The notes: generated by a model not told the origin, from the letters alone. A stretch of DNA of 64,000 bases from Maritimibacter alkaliphilus HTCC2654 (GCF_000152805.1 NZ_CH902579.1:75442-139441), one strand, 5' to 3'. Numbered from the stretch's first letter, positions 26,154 through 34,810 are shown. Made by a program: numbers and translations.

Positions 26154-26182
26154 AATGTGCAAACATTGGCCATATCCTGCCA
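26154..26182 (+). other. oriT: candidate origin of transfer (nic region)
   Basis: A perfect 5-bp inverted repeat (AATGT at 26154-26158, ACATT at 26163-26167, loop GCAA) lies four bases before CATATCCTGCCA (26171-26182). The core ATCCTG|C is the known nick consensus for P-type relaxases (RP4 nic and the Ti T-DNA border share it), placing the nick between 26179 and 26180. The site lies about 150 bases upstream of the relaxosome gene, in an A+T-rich stretch. No biochemical proof from sequence alone. Confidence 0.65.
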
Positions 26183-26505
26183 ACGTCTTCCTTCTCTCTT
26201 TTGCTTATACTTCAATACATCACATTGCGCAATATTACGTTTTGCATGATGTGTTTTTTTGCTTGCGATGAGGTGCACTCAAGACCGCTGGGCAGCGCGA
26301 CATGGAGCGGTGCCGTCCTCATCGATGCGCGACAATCTGGTCGAATAAATCTGCTGAAACTTGCGCTGGAGCAGCACGCGATGTCAGGCAAACCGAGCGC
26401 CCGAGCCGGTCACGGATCGGGCGCCAGAAACACGAAAACGGCCCGCGCGGGATGGCGCGTGTCACGCCCGTTTGGGGCGTCACAATGTTGGTAAGGATCA
26501 GTGTC

Positions 26506-26555
26506 AGACCCCTGCGGATCCGAAGACCCGCAGGGGTGTCTGGGTCAGTGACCCA
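26506..26555. terminator. two hairpins at the end of the 26545-26721 gene
   Basis: ACCCCTGCGG (26508-26517) pairs with CCGCAGGGGT (26528-26537), and the smaller palindrome TGGGTCAGTGACCCA (26541-26555) overlaps the stop codon of the minus-strand gene. No clear T run follows, so a terminator role is likely but not certain. Confidence 0.4.
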
Positions 26556-26721
26556 GTCCCTGACTGCGCAGATCGTCGTAGCGGCTGCGGGCGATCAGAG
26601 CCTCGGTCTCGAGGCTGTCGAGTGTCTCCGGATGGGCGTCTTCATCAAAGGCGGCGAGGTAGGCATCGAAAGCCATGTCGGCTTGCAGTTCGGCGAGGTC
26701 GATGGATTGTTCGAGTGTCAT
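26545..26721 (-). CDS. 58-aa acidic helical protein, unknown
   Basis: Starts at ATG 26721 after an AAAGGATC site. The product MTLEQSIDLAELQADMAF... is rich in Asp, Glu, Ala and Leu, with predicted helices and no signal peptide. Small acidic proteins with this AELQADMAFDAYLAAF-type text are common on alphaproteobacterial plasmids, but I cannot name a family. A 12-bp inverted repeat lies upstream (26826-26893). It stands alone on the minus strand between oriT and the DUF736 gene. Confidence 0.6.
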   Translation of the reverse strand: MTLEQSIDLAELQADMAFDAYLAAFDEDAHPETLDSLETEALIARSRYDDLRSQGLGH

Positions 26722-27325
26722 GGTGTGATCCTTTCCGTTGATCGTCGTTGGACGGATCGTGGAAAAGACCGGGGGCATGAGAGCGGGCTGCACCCTGCAC
26801 GGGGCGGAATGAAATGGAGCACGCTGGGGGCAGGTTTGTTGTGAGCGATGCCCCGCAGCGCTCAAGGCGCCAGCCGTCCAGAAACCTGCCCCCGGCGTTG
26901 CCGGCCGCTCGACCCCGGGCTAGCGATCTCTAAGGCCAACAGGTCGACGGAAAGGCGCGCGGCGGTGACTCTGGCGTGAGACGTTGCCCCGGGATGCATG
27001 ACGTTGATTTGCGACTTCCACCCTCGCGGCACAGGGTGAGTTCGGCGCCCCTGGTAGCTTCGCCAAGACGACCTAGGCGCGGGTTGTTCGACCGACGGAA
27101 GAGGTGCGCTTGGCTCGCTCAGTTGGCTCCCAGTTCTCCCTGCGGTCATTCGGTTCCGCCTCCATCGCGCGTGATCCACGCTGTCACTGAACTGAAAGAT
27201 CGAAGCCGCGCCCGCGACCTATCCGGTCTGACGACCCGCCTCTGCGTCCGCTTCCGAAATATGCCGCGTTCTTCGGACACCGATAGTGCACCGGTCGAGG
27301 GCAAATTCCCCCGGAACGAGAAAAA
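26722..27325. other. GC-rich stretch without a supported gene
   Basis: About 600 bases. It holds the leader of the 26721 gene with the large inverted repeat described separately. The open frames across 26862-27300 are shadow-like, without recognisable motifs. Nothing else is seen. Confidence 0.4.
26826..26893 (-). promoter_or_regulatory. 12-bp perfect inverted repeat with an inner hairpin, leader of the 58-aa gene
   Basis: GGGGGCAGGTTT (26826-26837) and AAACCTGCCCCC (26882-26893) are perfectly complementary. Between them TGAGCG and CGCTCA form a second stem. The result is a nested hairpin of about 68 nt, about 105 bases upstream of the 26721 start. It recalls the architecture of the three leader elements at 27765, 45311 and 48387, but its sequence differs. 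Confidence 0.45.
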
Positions 27326-27349
27326 GCCAGACCGCCGGAGCGGTCTGGC
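27326..27349 (-). terminator. Rho-independent terminator of the first DUF736 gene
   Basis: GCCAGACCGC, loop of 4, GCGGTCTGGC: a perfect 10-bp stem. On the minus strand it is followed by TTTTTCT. It lies 7 bases past the DUF736 stop codon. Confidence 0.8.
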
Positions 27350-27356
27350 CTTTGGC

Positions 27357-27695
27357 TTAGGCGGCGTCTTTTGGGCCCCAGGGGATCACGGCCTGCAGGG
27401 ACAGATCGTCCTGGTTCGCGGCCTTGCCGAGGTTGGCGTTGAAGCCGTGGTCGCGGATGGTCAGCGTGTAGTAGTCGGCGCCGGTCTCCTTGTTCTGCTT
27501 CTTCCAGATGCCGCCGCACTCGACAAGCTTGCCGCGCGGGGAGCGTCCGAGGACACGGTGCGTGGGGGCCATCGGGTTCGCGCTTGCGACGGGTTCGACC
27601 GTGATGTCGAGGTCGAAGGTCAGGGTCGAGATGGAGCCGACGCCCTTGGCGGTTTCGATGTCGGCGCTGGTGAATTTGATGCAGTTCGTGGTCAT
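27357..27695 (-). CDS. DUF736 family protein, copy 1
   Basis: 112 aa (MTTNCIKFTSADIETAKGVG...). DUF736 is a small, probably beta-rich family of unknown function, very common on plasmids and integrative elements of Alphaproteobacteria, often near replication or transfer genes. The call rests on the SISTLTFDLDITVEP and ETGADYYTLTIRD segments. The second copy at 44903-45241 differs by one residue (Ala39 here, Ser there). It has its own terminator and a structured leader (27765-27847). ATG follows a GGAGAAGAG site. Gene plus leader form a direct repeat. Confidence 0.85.
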   Translation of the reverse strand: MTTNCIKFTSADIETAKGVGSISTLTFDLDITVEPVASANPMAPTHRVLGRSPRGKLVECGGIWKKQNKETGADYYTLTIRDHGFNANLGKAANQDDLSLQAVIPWGPKDAA

Positions 27696-27764
27696 TGCTC
27701 TTCTCCTTGTTTGCGTTGCAATGATGGTCACCTTGCAGCTGGCCAAGGCCCGGTCACACCGAAG

Positions 27765-27847
27765 GCGAAGCGTAGCGGAGAGGGGCAGGCGCCGGTCTAT
27801 TTGCTCCGCGCGGAATGGCCCGCAGGGACAGGGGAAAAAGATCGGCG
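27765..27847 (-). ncRNA. structured leader element, copy 1 (candidate RNA motif)
   Basis: Outer stem arms 27790-27802 and 27835-27847 (13 bp, one mismatch and one G-U), inner hairpin 27816-27830 (TGGCCC/GGGACA, imperfect), and a conserved tail (GCGAAGCGTAGCGGAG, 27765-27780) nearer the gene. It is read with the DUF736 gene on the minus strand. The architecture matches 45311-45393 and 48387-48467. This copy is the least perfect of the three. Confidence 0.5.
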
Positions 27848-27922
27848 ACAACCTTTGTGGACGGGTCGACAGCTGCGACCAGCATGTCATGCAACTCAGA
27901 CACCAGGAGAAGTGCGGTGGCC

Positions 27923-28596
27923 GCGAAGAAAGGAGGGTGAACAACCGAATGAGAGAAATGCCTGTGGTGGCGATATTTCTGTCCTCTCGCACCGAGCCGC
28001 ATCCCGGCCAGTCAGAGCTTTGCTGACCCTGCCTCACGTGCCGCGACGGCTGGTTTCCGTGGCAACCCGATCTGTGTTGTCTGGAAGAGCTGCAGGGAGA
28101 TCGTCGAAGCCTCGACACCGTTCCGCCCCCCCCGGATTTCGAACGGTCCCTCCACGGCACCCCGTAACGTGCGATCCGCGCAGCACGACCATCACCGGCC
28201 TGATGCCAGCTGCGGTCAAGGCAATCCGGCGGTCGTAGAACGCCGTTTGCGACCTATGATGACGGGGCGGCACGGCACGTCCGGCAAAGCAAGGAGCAAC
28301 ACCGGCCGAGACGCGAGATACGAGATCGATGTTGTCACGCGCCCGCCCAAGCGACCGTAACCGGAACGGCCGAGATGAAGCGTTGCCACGACCATGCGAC
28401 GGCTGGCCGGGCTGGCTCCGGAGGAGACTGCACCGCCAGCAGCACGTCGCAGCGAGAGGCGGCGTTTCAGCTCGGGGCGGGCGGCTGCGTGCAGCCGACC
28501 GAGTAGGGCGCGGTCCTGACCAAAGGGCAGGAGGGGCCAATGTTCCCCTTGAATGCTTCAACTTAAGAATCAAAAGTTACTTCAACGGCAGGGCCA
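27923..28596. other. non-coding GC-rich stretch between DUF736 and the defence island
   Basis: About 670 bases. Frames over 28034-28573 (minus) and 28329-28625 (plus) lack protein-like composition. A run of eight C lies near 28122-28131. No RNA gene or repeat is recognised. The right end must carry the promoter for the 28597 gene. Confidence 0.4.
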
Positions 28597-29199
28597 TTGA
28601 GACAGGCGGAACACATTTTGATTGAGCTGAAAATCGAACTTGTTGGCATCAAACCACCCATCTGGCGCCGGATCCTCGTGCCGAATGACATCAGCTTGGA
28701 CATCCTGCATTCCGTTCTCCAGGGCGCTATGCCTTGGCAAGACTATCATTTGCATGAATTCGAGATTGGCGAAGACAGGTTCGAGGCCCGCGACGAAAGT
28801 GACGACAGCTGGGACCCAAACGATGGCCGGAAGGACGAAAAGAGCTTTACTCTTGGCGAGCTGGTCAAGAAAGGCAATCAGTTCATATACACTTATGATT
28901 TCGGCGATGGCTGGCGGCACCTCGTCACTGTCGAGAAGGTTAGCAAACCAACCGGAAGACCAGATCTGGACTTTCCCGCCTGTGTTGCCGGAGCGCGAGC
29001 GTGCCCGCCAGAGGACTGTGGAGGGCCCTACTCTTACGAAGAGTTTCTCGACGCGCTGACCGACAAACGCCACCCGGAATATCGTGATACAAAGCAATGG
29101 GCCGGCGCGTTCGAACCGGAAGTGTTCAGCGTGCAGCAAGCCAATGCTGCCGTCGGTGCGATGTTCGTTTGGGCGAAAGAGTGTCGCGGTCTAAAGTGA
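28597..29199 (+). CDS. plasmid pRiA4b ORF-3 family protein
   Basis: 200 aa from TTG 28597 (MRQAEHILIELKIELVGIKPPIWRRI); no ATG lies upstream of the conserved start. The hallmark text is complete: KPPIWRRILVP, LQGAMPWQDYHLHEFEI, FIYTYDFGDGWRHLVTVE, CVAGARACPPEDCGGPYSYEEFL. The family takes its name from an ORF of plasmid pRiA4b and has no settled function. It lies 78 bases upstream of the retron accessory gene on the same strand. Lower GC than the backbone suggests separate acquisition with the island. Confidence 0.88.
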   Translation: MRQAEHILIELKIELVGIKPPIWRRILVPNDISLDILHSVLQGAMPWQDYHLHEFEIGEDRFEARDESDDSWDPNDGRKDEKSFTLGELVKKGNQFIYTYDFGDGWRHLVTVEKVSKPTGRPDLDFPACVAGARACPPEDCGGPYSYEEFLDALTDKRHPEYRDTKQWAGAFEPEVFSVQQANAAVGAMFVWAKECRGLK

Positions 29200-29277
29200 C
29201 TCCTGACGCTGGCTTGGCGCGCGATCCATATGGCGAACCTCGCAACCATTTTGAAGAACTGAGATCGAGGTACCGAC

Positions 29278-30537
29278 GTGACCACAAGCTCGACCATCAT
29301 GCAGCCGTTGGTGAAAGCATGGGTGGATCAATTCGAAGAAGCGGACCGGGCGGATGCCGCGATCCTCGCGTCCCTCATCCGGCTTGTCCCTGGTGATGCT
29401 TTTCGCCGCGATTTGACGCGGGTCCTTGAAGACCGCCTGAGGATCGGTCCCAACCCCGTGGCGCTTTACAACGAAACAGAGCGTAAGAAATGGAAAGGGC
29501 AACCCAACCGTTTGTTTCCCGAGACGTCCCGCGCGAGTAAAATTCAAAAAGGGAAGAAGACTGTGCGCGCATATGGCCGCGTCGGACCGCCGCTGGTGCC
29601 TCGTCAGCGACAGGTCGCCGAAGAAATAGGCAGTGAAGGGGTTGTCGCCAACGTCCTGACCCAGTTGCACAAGCGCCATCGAAGGTCGATCCTTCTCAAC
29701 CCTGGGGCCGACATAATTCGCGAGAAGCGCGCGCGCCGGTTCGTTCTGGTAACGGACTTCATCGGAAGTGGAGATCGCGTCATCAACTATCTCAATGCCG
29801 CATGGAGGCTGCGGACAGTGCGCAGCTGGTGGTCGAGGCGCAGTCATTCCGGCCTTTGTTTCGAAGTGGTGGCCTACGCAGGGACAGAAGCTGGGGTCGA
29901 ACGCGTAAAGGATCACGCCTCATCGCCCACCGTCAGCTTGGTGACACGATGCCCAACAATTCAAACGGTCTTTCCCCGAGGAAAAGTCAGGCGGATGGAA
30001 GAGCTGTGTCGTCGCTATGCGCCACCAGGGTCCAAACCCCTGGGCTATGGCGAAGTGGGGGCGCTTTTGGCGTTTGATCACGGCATGCCGAACAATGCAC
30101 CTTCGATGTTCTGGAAGGATGCAAGAAGATGGTCGGCGCTGGTACCGGAGCGTGCATCCAGTACAGCTGGTTCCCCCTACCAAGAACCGCACACGCCAGA
30201 GAAAGAAAGAGCGCGTATTGAAGCGTCTGCCAAGGCGTCGGATACCGGGGCAATTCTGCGCCCGACGAGCTTGGAAACGATCATCCTGTCTGCACTGCGC
30301 CGATCTCCCCGTCATTCCGAAGCGATATCGGGTCGTCTCGGCATGAACATCGATGATGTGTGCGAAATCCTTGACCGCTTGAAAGGTTGGGGTTGGATAA
30401 ACGCGTCGCATCAACTGACCGAACGAGGGCGGATGGTTGCGTCACGACTGATTCGCCAAGACCGCAAGAGCCCCCTTCCCCAAGGCGACGACACGATGTA
30501 CTTTCCGAATGCGTTGAGAGCGCCACGCGATGTCTAG
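29278..30537 (+). CDS. retron accessory protein: phosphoribosyltransferase-like domain plus winged helix
   Basis: 419 aa. Residues 100-240 carry a PRTase-like fold with a PRPP-loop-like motif VTDFIGSGDRV (158-168), and a later PGSKPLGYGEVGAL segment. The C-terminus (about 325-395, LETIILSALRRSPRHSEAISGRLGMN...) is a winged-helix domain. Proteins of this plan accompany reverse transcriptases in one retron class (type III in the published classification, as I recall), where they act as the toxic effector held in check by the RT-msDNA complex. The RT gene follows after a 199-base structured gap. What the PRTase-like domain acts on is not known to me. Confidence 0.75.
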   Translation: MTTSSTIMQPLVKAWVDQFEEADRADAAILASLIRLVPGDAFRRDLTRVLEDRLRIGPNPVALYNETERKKWKGQPNRLFPETSRASKIQKGKKTVRAYGRVGPPLVPRQRQVAEEIGSEGVVANVLTQLHKRHRRSILLNPGADIIREKRARRFVLVTDFIGSGDRVINYLNAAWRLRTVRSWWSRRSHSGLCFEVVAYAGTEAGVERVKDHASSPTVSLVTRCPTIQTVFPRGKVRRMEELCRRYAPPGSKPLGYGEVGALLAFDHGMPNNAPSMFWKDARRWSALVPERASSTAGSPYQEPHTPEKERARIEASAKASDTGAILRPTSLETIILSALRRSPRHSEAISGRLGMNIDDVCEILDRLKGWGWINASHQLTERGRMVASRLIRQDRKSPLPQGDDTMYFPNALRAPRDV

Positions 30538-30736
30538 TGGTTGCCGGGGTAACGACCGGCACCGTTGGTGTCACGTCCTGCCCGCAGGAGGTGATGCCTG
30601 GGCCGTCGATTGCGATGGGCTCACGGTCAAGCTTTCGCTTGATGCTCAACTTGATCGAACCGCACGACCTTGCGGTCGCCGCAGCGGTAGGCTGACTTGC
30701 GATCCGATCAAGCTCACCCTGAAGGGTGGATAGTAG
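30538..30736 (+). ncRNA. candidate retron msr-msd RNA
   Basis: Gap between accessory and RT genes, where retrons often encode their template RNA. Stem-loops seen: TGCCGG/CCGGCA (30542-30561); TCAC-TCCTGC/GCAGGA-GTGA (30571-30594); TCAAGC/GCTTGA (30627-30642); and a long branched hairpin closed by CTTGATCG (30650-30657) with CGATCAAG (30705-30712), containing ACCGC/GCGGT and GACC/GGTC. A last CACCC/GGGTG hairpin precedes the RT start. The msr part would be on the left and the msd hairpin on the right. I could not identify the a1/a2 pairing or the branching G with certainty. Confidence 0.6.
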
Positions 30737-31915
30737 ATGCGAACGTGGAACTCTCAACGCTACTTCGCCGAAGGCCTTGCGGCAGGAGTGGATGAATCCA
30801 TCCTCAATAATGCAATCGCGACAGCTGAACACACATTGCGGCAGCCAAGTCCCGGCCCGCCGATCCTCACCCTTGGCCATCTGGGGCATTTGGCGGGCGT
30901 CGATGTCGGTATTTTGAAAACATATGCCTCAAGGCAGGATGCGGACCCTTATCGGGAGTTCTCGATCCGCAAGCGCCCGATCCCGGGCCAACCTCCGCGC
31001 TATCGAACAATTGCCGTGCCTGAGCCGCCCTTGCTGAGAGTCCAGACTTGGATCGCGTCCGAAGTCCTGCGCCACGCACCCTGCCATTCGGCGAGCACGG
31101 CGTTTGCACCAGGGTCTCGGTTGGCCCAGGCCGCGGCGCGCCACTGCCGCGCAGTTTGGATGGTCAAGATTGATCTGCGGAACTTCTTCGAATCGCTGAC
31201 TGAAATCGACGTGCATCGGGTGTTTTTGGAGCGGGGCTACCAGCCGCTGGTCGCGTTTGAGCTTGCGCGCTTGTGCACCCGTCTCCGCGACAAACATCGC
31301 AACGATACTGCTGTCTTGCCTCAGCGACGAACGCCCAAGTTTCGGCACTCGTCCTTGACATCGCTTTATCCACGAGACCTGCTTGGCGTCTTGCCGCAAG
31401 GCGCACCAACCAGTCCAATGTTGGCCAATCTCGCAGTGCGCGACCTAGATGAAAGACTGACTGCTATCGCGAAGACCTTCGGCGTCCGATACTCGCGCTA
31501 TGCAGACGATCTCACCTTTTCAACGACACGAAAGTCGTTTGGAAGATCCCGCGCACATGATCTGGTAGGGCGAGTCTATGAGACCCTGGCTGCTCGAGGA
31601 CTGGCGCCGAACCAATCCAAGACGACGATTGTTTCTCCGGGAGCACGGAAAGTCGTGCTCGGCCTTTTGGTGGACGGAGACACGCCGAAGCTGACCCGCG
31701 ATTTCCGCTCGCGGCTTCGAAAGCACCTGTATCACATAAGCGCTCCCGATCAGGGGCCGGTTCAACATGCAGCGCGGCGCGGATTCGCCTCCGTTGAAGG
31801 CCTCCGCCAACATCTGTTGGGCCTGATCGCGTTCGCCGGTCAGATCGATCCGGTCTATGCGGCGAAATGTCGGGCGATTTTAGACTCGTCAGATTGGTCG
31901 CAGACAAGGAGGTGA
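30737..31915 (+). CDS. retron reverse transcriptase
   Basis: 392 aa, the normal retron RT size. Catalytic motifs: DLRNFFES (146-153, first Asp), QGAPTSP (221-227), YADD in YSRYADDLTFS (253-261), and VLGLLVDG (307-314), equivalent to the VTG element of retron RTs, followed by KLTRDFRSRLRKHLYHI. There is no maturase or endonuclease domain, which rules out a group II intron RT. It is read in the same direction as, and 199 bases after, the PRTase-like gene. ATG 30737 has GGGTGGATAG upstream. It would make msDNA from the adjacent RNA. Confidence 0.9.
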   Translation: MRTWNSQRYFAEGLAAGVDESILNNAIATAEHTLRQPSPGPPILTLGHLGHLAGVDVGILKTYASRQDADPYREFSIRKRPIPGQPPRYRTIAVPEPPLLRVQTWIASEVLRHAPCHSASTAFAPGSRLAQAAARHCRAVWMVKIDLRNFFESLTEIDVHRVFLERGYQPLVAFELARLCTRLRDKHRNDTAVLPQRRTPKFRHSSLTSLYPRDLLGVLPQGAPTSPMLANLAVRDLDERLTAIAKTFGVRYSRYADDLTFSTTRKSFGRSRAHDLVGRVYETLAARGLAPNQSKTTIVSPGARKVVLGLLVDGDTPKLTRDFRSRLRKHLYHISAPDQGPVQHAARRGFASVEGLRQHLLGLIAFAGQIDPVYAAKCRAILDSSDWSQTRR

Positions 31916-32124
31916 ATTTAATCTGTTCGATGGGCGTCTTCTACCTACGGATTTTCATCAATTTGGAGAAGCTTCTGAGCTCAAATCACCACCGGAGAAC
32001 CTAGAAGGTCTTTCCAGCCTGAGATCGCACTGATTTTGAACCGGTCCTGTGAATTAAGTGTCGGCCTTCTGCGTTGCTCCAGTATCTCTGAAATCCCAGT
32101 CACTTCATCAGACTGTTCGGGCCG

Positions 32125-32916
32125 CTATATCACCGCGCGTTTGGCCAAATAGGTGCAGACCGCGCAGGCTACACTGACAACCAGCTCGGCCTCTGGCGTA
32201 TCAACCTGCTGTCCTTCCAACCCGTGACGAGCGTTGTTGGACGCATAGCCCCACAGTTTCTCGGCTGCGGTATCAAGAGGTTTTGGAAGGTCCAATCGCT
32301 TTACAAGCTGGCCGAATGTTGCTTTGGAATCGCCGGCCAGATCCCGCGCGGTCGCTTCCATCGCTGCGCAGGCATGCTGGATTGCCCCGGTCACATCCGG
32401 CTCTGGCCGCCGAGAAATATCGCGCAGCGCTTCGTGGATCTCGCGTGCGGCGGCACTGCGCCCGGTATGTTCGAGGATTTCGACGGCCTCTTGTGTCGCG
32501 CCGGTAAATGCTTCGGAGCCGCGATAGACTATCTGGCCGTCGTTCATATGCCAGCCGATGCCATTTTCGACAAAAAACTGGTTCAGCCGGCCATCGAACC
32601 TGCTTGCATTGTCGTTGAACCCTTGCGCGAGTGCCGTATGGAACGCTTCAGCAATGTCATAGACCTTGTACCAAGGACAGTCGGCAAGTAGCCCAACGAC
32701 CTCTTCCCAGATGTTGGGGTGCTCCGACCAGTTGTTCCGGTCAGGCGGGACGAGCAACACCTGACAGATGATCCGGCGCATGGCGGACGGGCTCATGCCG
32801 ATGTCCTGCCCAATCAGCGGGATCGCATAGCGCAGGTTTTCGGGCGCGTCCTCGTGAACGGTTATCTCCGCGGCTGCGCTGCGGTAGCCGTGCCGGTTCG
32901 AAAAACTCTCTGCCAT
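32125..32916 (-). CDS. AbiJ-NTD4/HEPN-like abortive infection protein
   Basis: 263 aa. The N-terminal half reads like the AbiJ N-terminal domain 4 family: FSNRHGYRS, EITVHEDAPENLRYAI, NNWSEHPNIWEEV, CPWYKVYDIAEAF, FFVENGIGWHMNDGQI. The C-terminal half (REIHEALRDISRRPEPDVTGAIQHACAAMEATARDLAGD, then ATFGQLVKRLDLPKPLD and WGYASNNARHG) is helical and HEPN-like, so an RNase activity is plausible. Such proteins are linked to abortive phage defence. It lies 12 bases downstream of hipA on the same strand, probably in one operon with hipB and hipA. Confidence 0.8.
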   Translation of the reverse strand: MAESFSNRHGYRSAAAEITVHEDAPENLRYAIPLIGQDIGMSPSAMRRIICQVLLVPPDRNNWSEHPNIWEEVVGLLADCPWYKVYDIAEAFHTALAQGFNDNASRFDGRLNQFFVENGIGWHMNDGQIVYRGSEAFTGATQEAVEILEHTGRSAAAREIHEALRDISRRPEPDVTGAIQHACAAMEATARDLAGDSKATFGQLVKRLDLPKPLDTAAEKLWGYASNNARHGLEGQQVDTPEAELVVSVACAVCTYLAKRAVI

Positions 32917-32928
32917 TCTGCCAATCCC

Positions 32929-34146
32929 CTACGCTATCGGCACTGTGTGCAAATGGGCTTCGATCGCCTTGATCGCATCCGCGGTCAGCGGCAGGTTTCC
33001 CTTTTCGGCCTGCCAGTGCTCATGGAAGCGCGCGACAGTCTCGCGTGCGGTTCCCAGAACCAGCTTCTCGGATAAACCGGCGTTTGCAGCCAGGTGCGAC
33101 AGCTCGTCCTTCGAGAACCCGGAGAACTTCTTGGTGCGGCTAAAGGTGAGCGCCGCCTTGTCGTCGTCTATGTAGGCAATGGTCGAAACAAAATCGTAAC
33201 ACGGCGCGAGCGCTGCCTGCCTACGATCCGGATAGATCAGCGACCAGTTCTTGAGGTGCATGTCGGCATTGCCGATCAGCACATTGAAAGTCAGCCGCCG
33301 GATAAACTCGGCGATGTCGGCCTCTCCGCATTCAGCGGCCAGTACCTGTGCGATGTTGCGCTGGCTTGCCTTCTCGTACTTGTCCTTGGGATAAACGCGA
33401 AAGACCTGCGCGAAGTCTTCAATGTGAACAGCGCTGCCATCACTTAGACGGTCAAATCTTTCGACCGCCAGCGCCTGACCGCTGACCTTATCCATGCCCT
33501 CGGGCAGGTTGCCGATGTCGGCAACATCGATCAGCCTTATCGGCGGAACATCCATGCCGCAGAGACGCGCGAGCGTCATCATCGAGAATTCATTCTCGGG
33601 GACAGCATCGAAGCCTTGCGCTGGCAACTTGACGATCCAGGAGCCGCCGACCCCCTTGGCCGGAATCGCAAGACCGCCTTGTTTGTCTCCCAAAGCCGAG
33701 AACTTCAACTGAACGCCTGCCAGCGAGAACCTCAGCGCCTGATCTCGATGATCATCGTGATGATCTTCACCATCATCAGCGTCGGGGGGCCACGCCTCAC
33801 CATCGGCGGGCCGAACAGTGACCGCACCGGGAAGGTCCTCGCCGAGAACCCAGAGCAGGAAAAATTCACGGACGGGCTTCACGCCCGCGCGCTCGGCGAG
33901 ATAGTCTCGCATGTGACCTTCGGGCAGAAGATTGGAGAAGAAGGGCAGCAGGTGCATGTTCTGCGTACCGAAATCAGTGGTCAGTTCCCCAAGCTCATTC
34001 TTGAAACCGAGGCTCAGAACCGGCCTGCCCGCATCGGCGACATAGCCTTCAGAGAAAGCAAAGAGCGAGGTATCACCGCTGACCCGCGTCAACGTACCTA
34101 TCGGCTCTCCGTAGAGCAGGACTTCAAGGACACTGACATCAGCCAT
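32929..34146 (-). CDS. hipA: HipA-type serine/threonine kinase toxin
   Basis: 405 aa from ATG 34146 (MADVSVLEVLLYGEPIG); upstream in-frame codons to 34209 lie inside hipB. HipA kinases phosphorylate targets such as glutamyl-tRNA synthetase, stopping growth. N-subdomain 1 (about 5-110) is followed by the kinase: FSLAGVQLKFSAL (P-loop-like region), WIVKLP, ENEFSMMTLARLCG, the catalytic NADMHLKNWSLIY, and the metal-binding PCYDFVST (in place of DYD). An Asp/His-rich insert (DADDGEDHHDDHRDQ) near residue 145 is unusual. Its start overlaps hipB by 8 bases. Confidence 0.9.
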   Translation of the reverse strand: MADVSVLEVLLYGEPIGTLTRVSGDTSLFAFSEGYVADAGRPVLSLGFKNELGELTTDFGTQNMHLLPFFSNLLPEGHMRDYLAERAGVKPVREFFLLWVLGEDLPGAVTVRPADGEAWPPDADDGEDHHDDHRDQALRFSLAGVQLKFSALGDKQGGLAIPAKGVGGSWIVKLPAQGFDAVPENEFSMMTLARLCGMDVPPIRLIDVADIGNLPEGMDKVSGQALAVERFDRLSDGSAVHIEDFAQVFRVYPKDKYEKASQRNIAQVLAAECGEADIAEFIRRLTFNVLIGNADMHLKNWSLIYPDRRQAALAPCYDFVSTIAYIDDDKAALTFSRTKKFSGFSKDELSHLAANAGLSEKLVLGTARETVARFHEHWQAEKGNLPLTADAIKAIEAHLHTVPIA

Positions 34147-34738
34147 GATCGTCACCATCCAGACGATAGGCCGGACGCGGTAAGGATGGTGCAGATACAC
34201 CCGCCCCATGGGCGAGTGCGTTGCGCAGCATGCGCAACTGGCTCTGCGCCTGCTCGACCGCTTCCAGATTGCGCGGATCGCTCAGGAACTCCTGCATGGC
34301 AGCAGACGCTTCTTGCAACTGAACAACATCATCGGCTGAAAGCTTGAAGTGCATCAATTCGCGCGCCCGGCGCTGCAACTCCTGAACGACAATCTCAGAG
34401 AGCGTTTCACTGGGAAGCGCTGCTATCTGGTCATCAAGGCGCTGCAATAGGTTCGTCGCCTTACGCGCGCTCTGAACGTCACGGTGACCATCATCATCAC
34501 CGCGAATGATCGCCCGAACGGCAGGCAGCTTCTTGCGCGGGACCAGAGTCAATTCCAGATCAAGTACACGTGCAAGCTCGACCAGGCTGGACAGACGCAG
34601 ATCGACCGCCCCGTTCTCGATCTTGGAGATGTGGCTCTGTGGAACCCCAGCCTTCGCACTGAGCGCGCGCTGAGAGATCCCTTTGCGTTCCCGCGCGGCT
34701 TTGAGCGACTCTGCGATGTGCTCTATTGCGTAACTCAT
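34139..34738 (-). CDS. hipB: HipB-type antitoxin, XRE-family
   Basis: 199 aa, longer than E. coli HipB. The N-terminal XRE helix-turn-helix (about 8-62, ISQRALSAKAGVPQSHISKIENG) would bind the operon operator; a 22-bp palindrome lies 73 bases upstream. The C-terminal 130 residues are helical and may neutralise the kinase. The stop overlaps the hipA start. The order hipB-hipA is standard; the third gene downstream (AbiJ-like) is not part of the usual pair. Confidence 0.85.
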   Translation of the reverse strand: MSYAIEHIAESLKAARERKGISQRALSAKAGVPQSHISKIENGAVDLRLSSLVELARVLDLELTLVPRKKLPAVRAIIRGDDDGHRDVQSARKATNLLQRLDDQIAALPSETLSEIVVQELQRRARELMHFKLSADDVVQLQEASAAMQEFLSDPRNLEAVEQAQSQLRMLRNALAHGAGVSAPSLPRPAYRLDGDDHG

Positions 34739-34810
34739 GATCTATCTTGCTGCTTCGTTTGCCATCTATGATATTCATAAACATATCACTCACTGAAGCA
34801 GACTTCAAGA

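Larger units (their letters stand above)
27357..27922. repeat. long direct repeat, copy 1 (DUF736 gene plus leader)
   Basis: About 565 bases nearly identical to 44903-45467, in the same orientation, 17.5 kb apart. The coding part has only scattered base changes; the leader has more, some of them paired in the stem. The repeats flank the defence island and the replication module. Confidence 0.85.

Noticed and set aside
30737..31915. Group II intron reverse transcriptase
   Set aside because: The protein lacks maturase and HNH regions, has the retron-type C-terminal region, and no intron RNA domains flank it.
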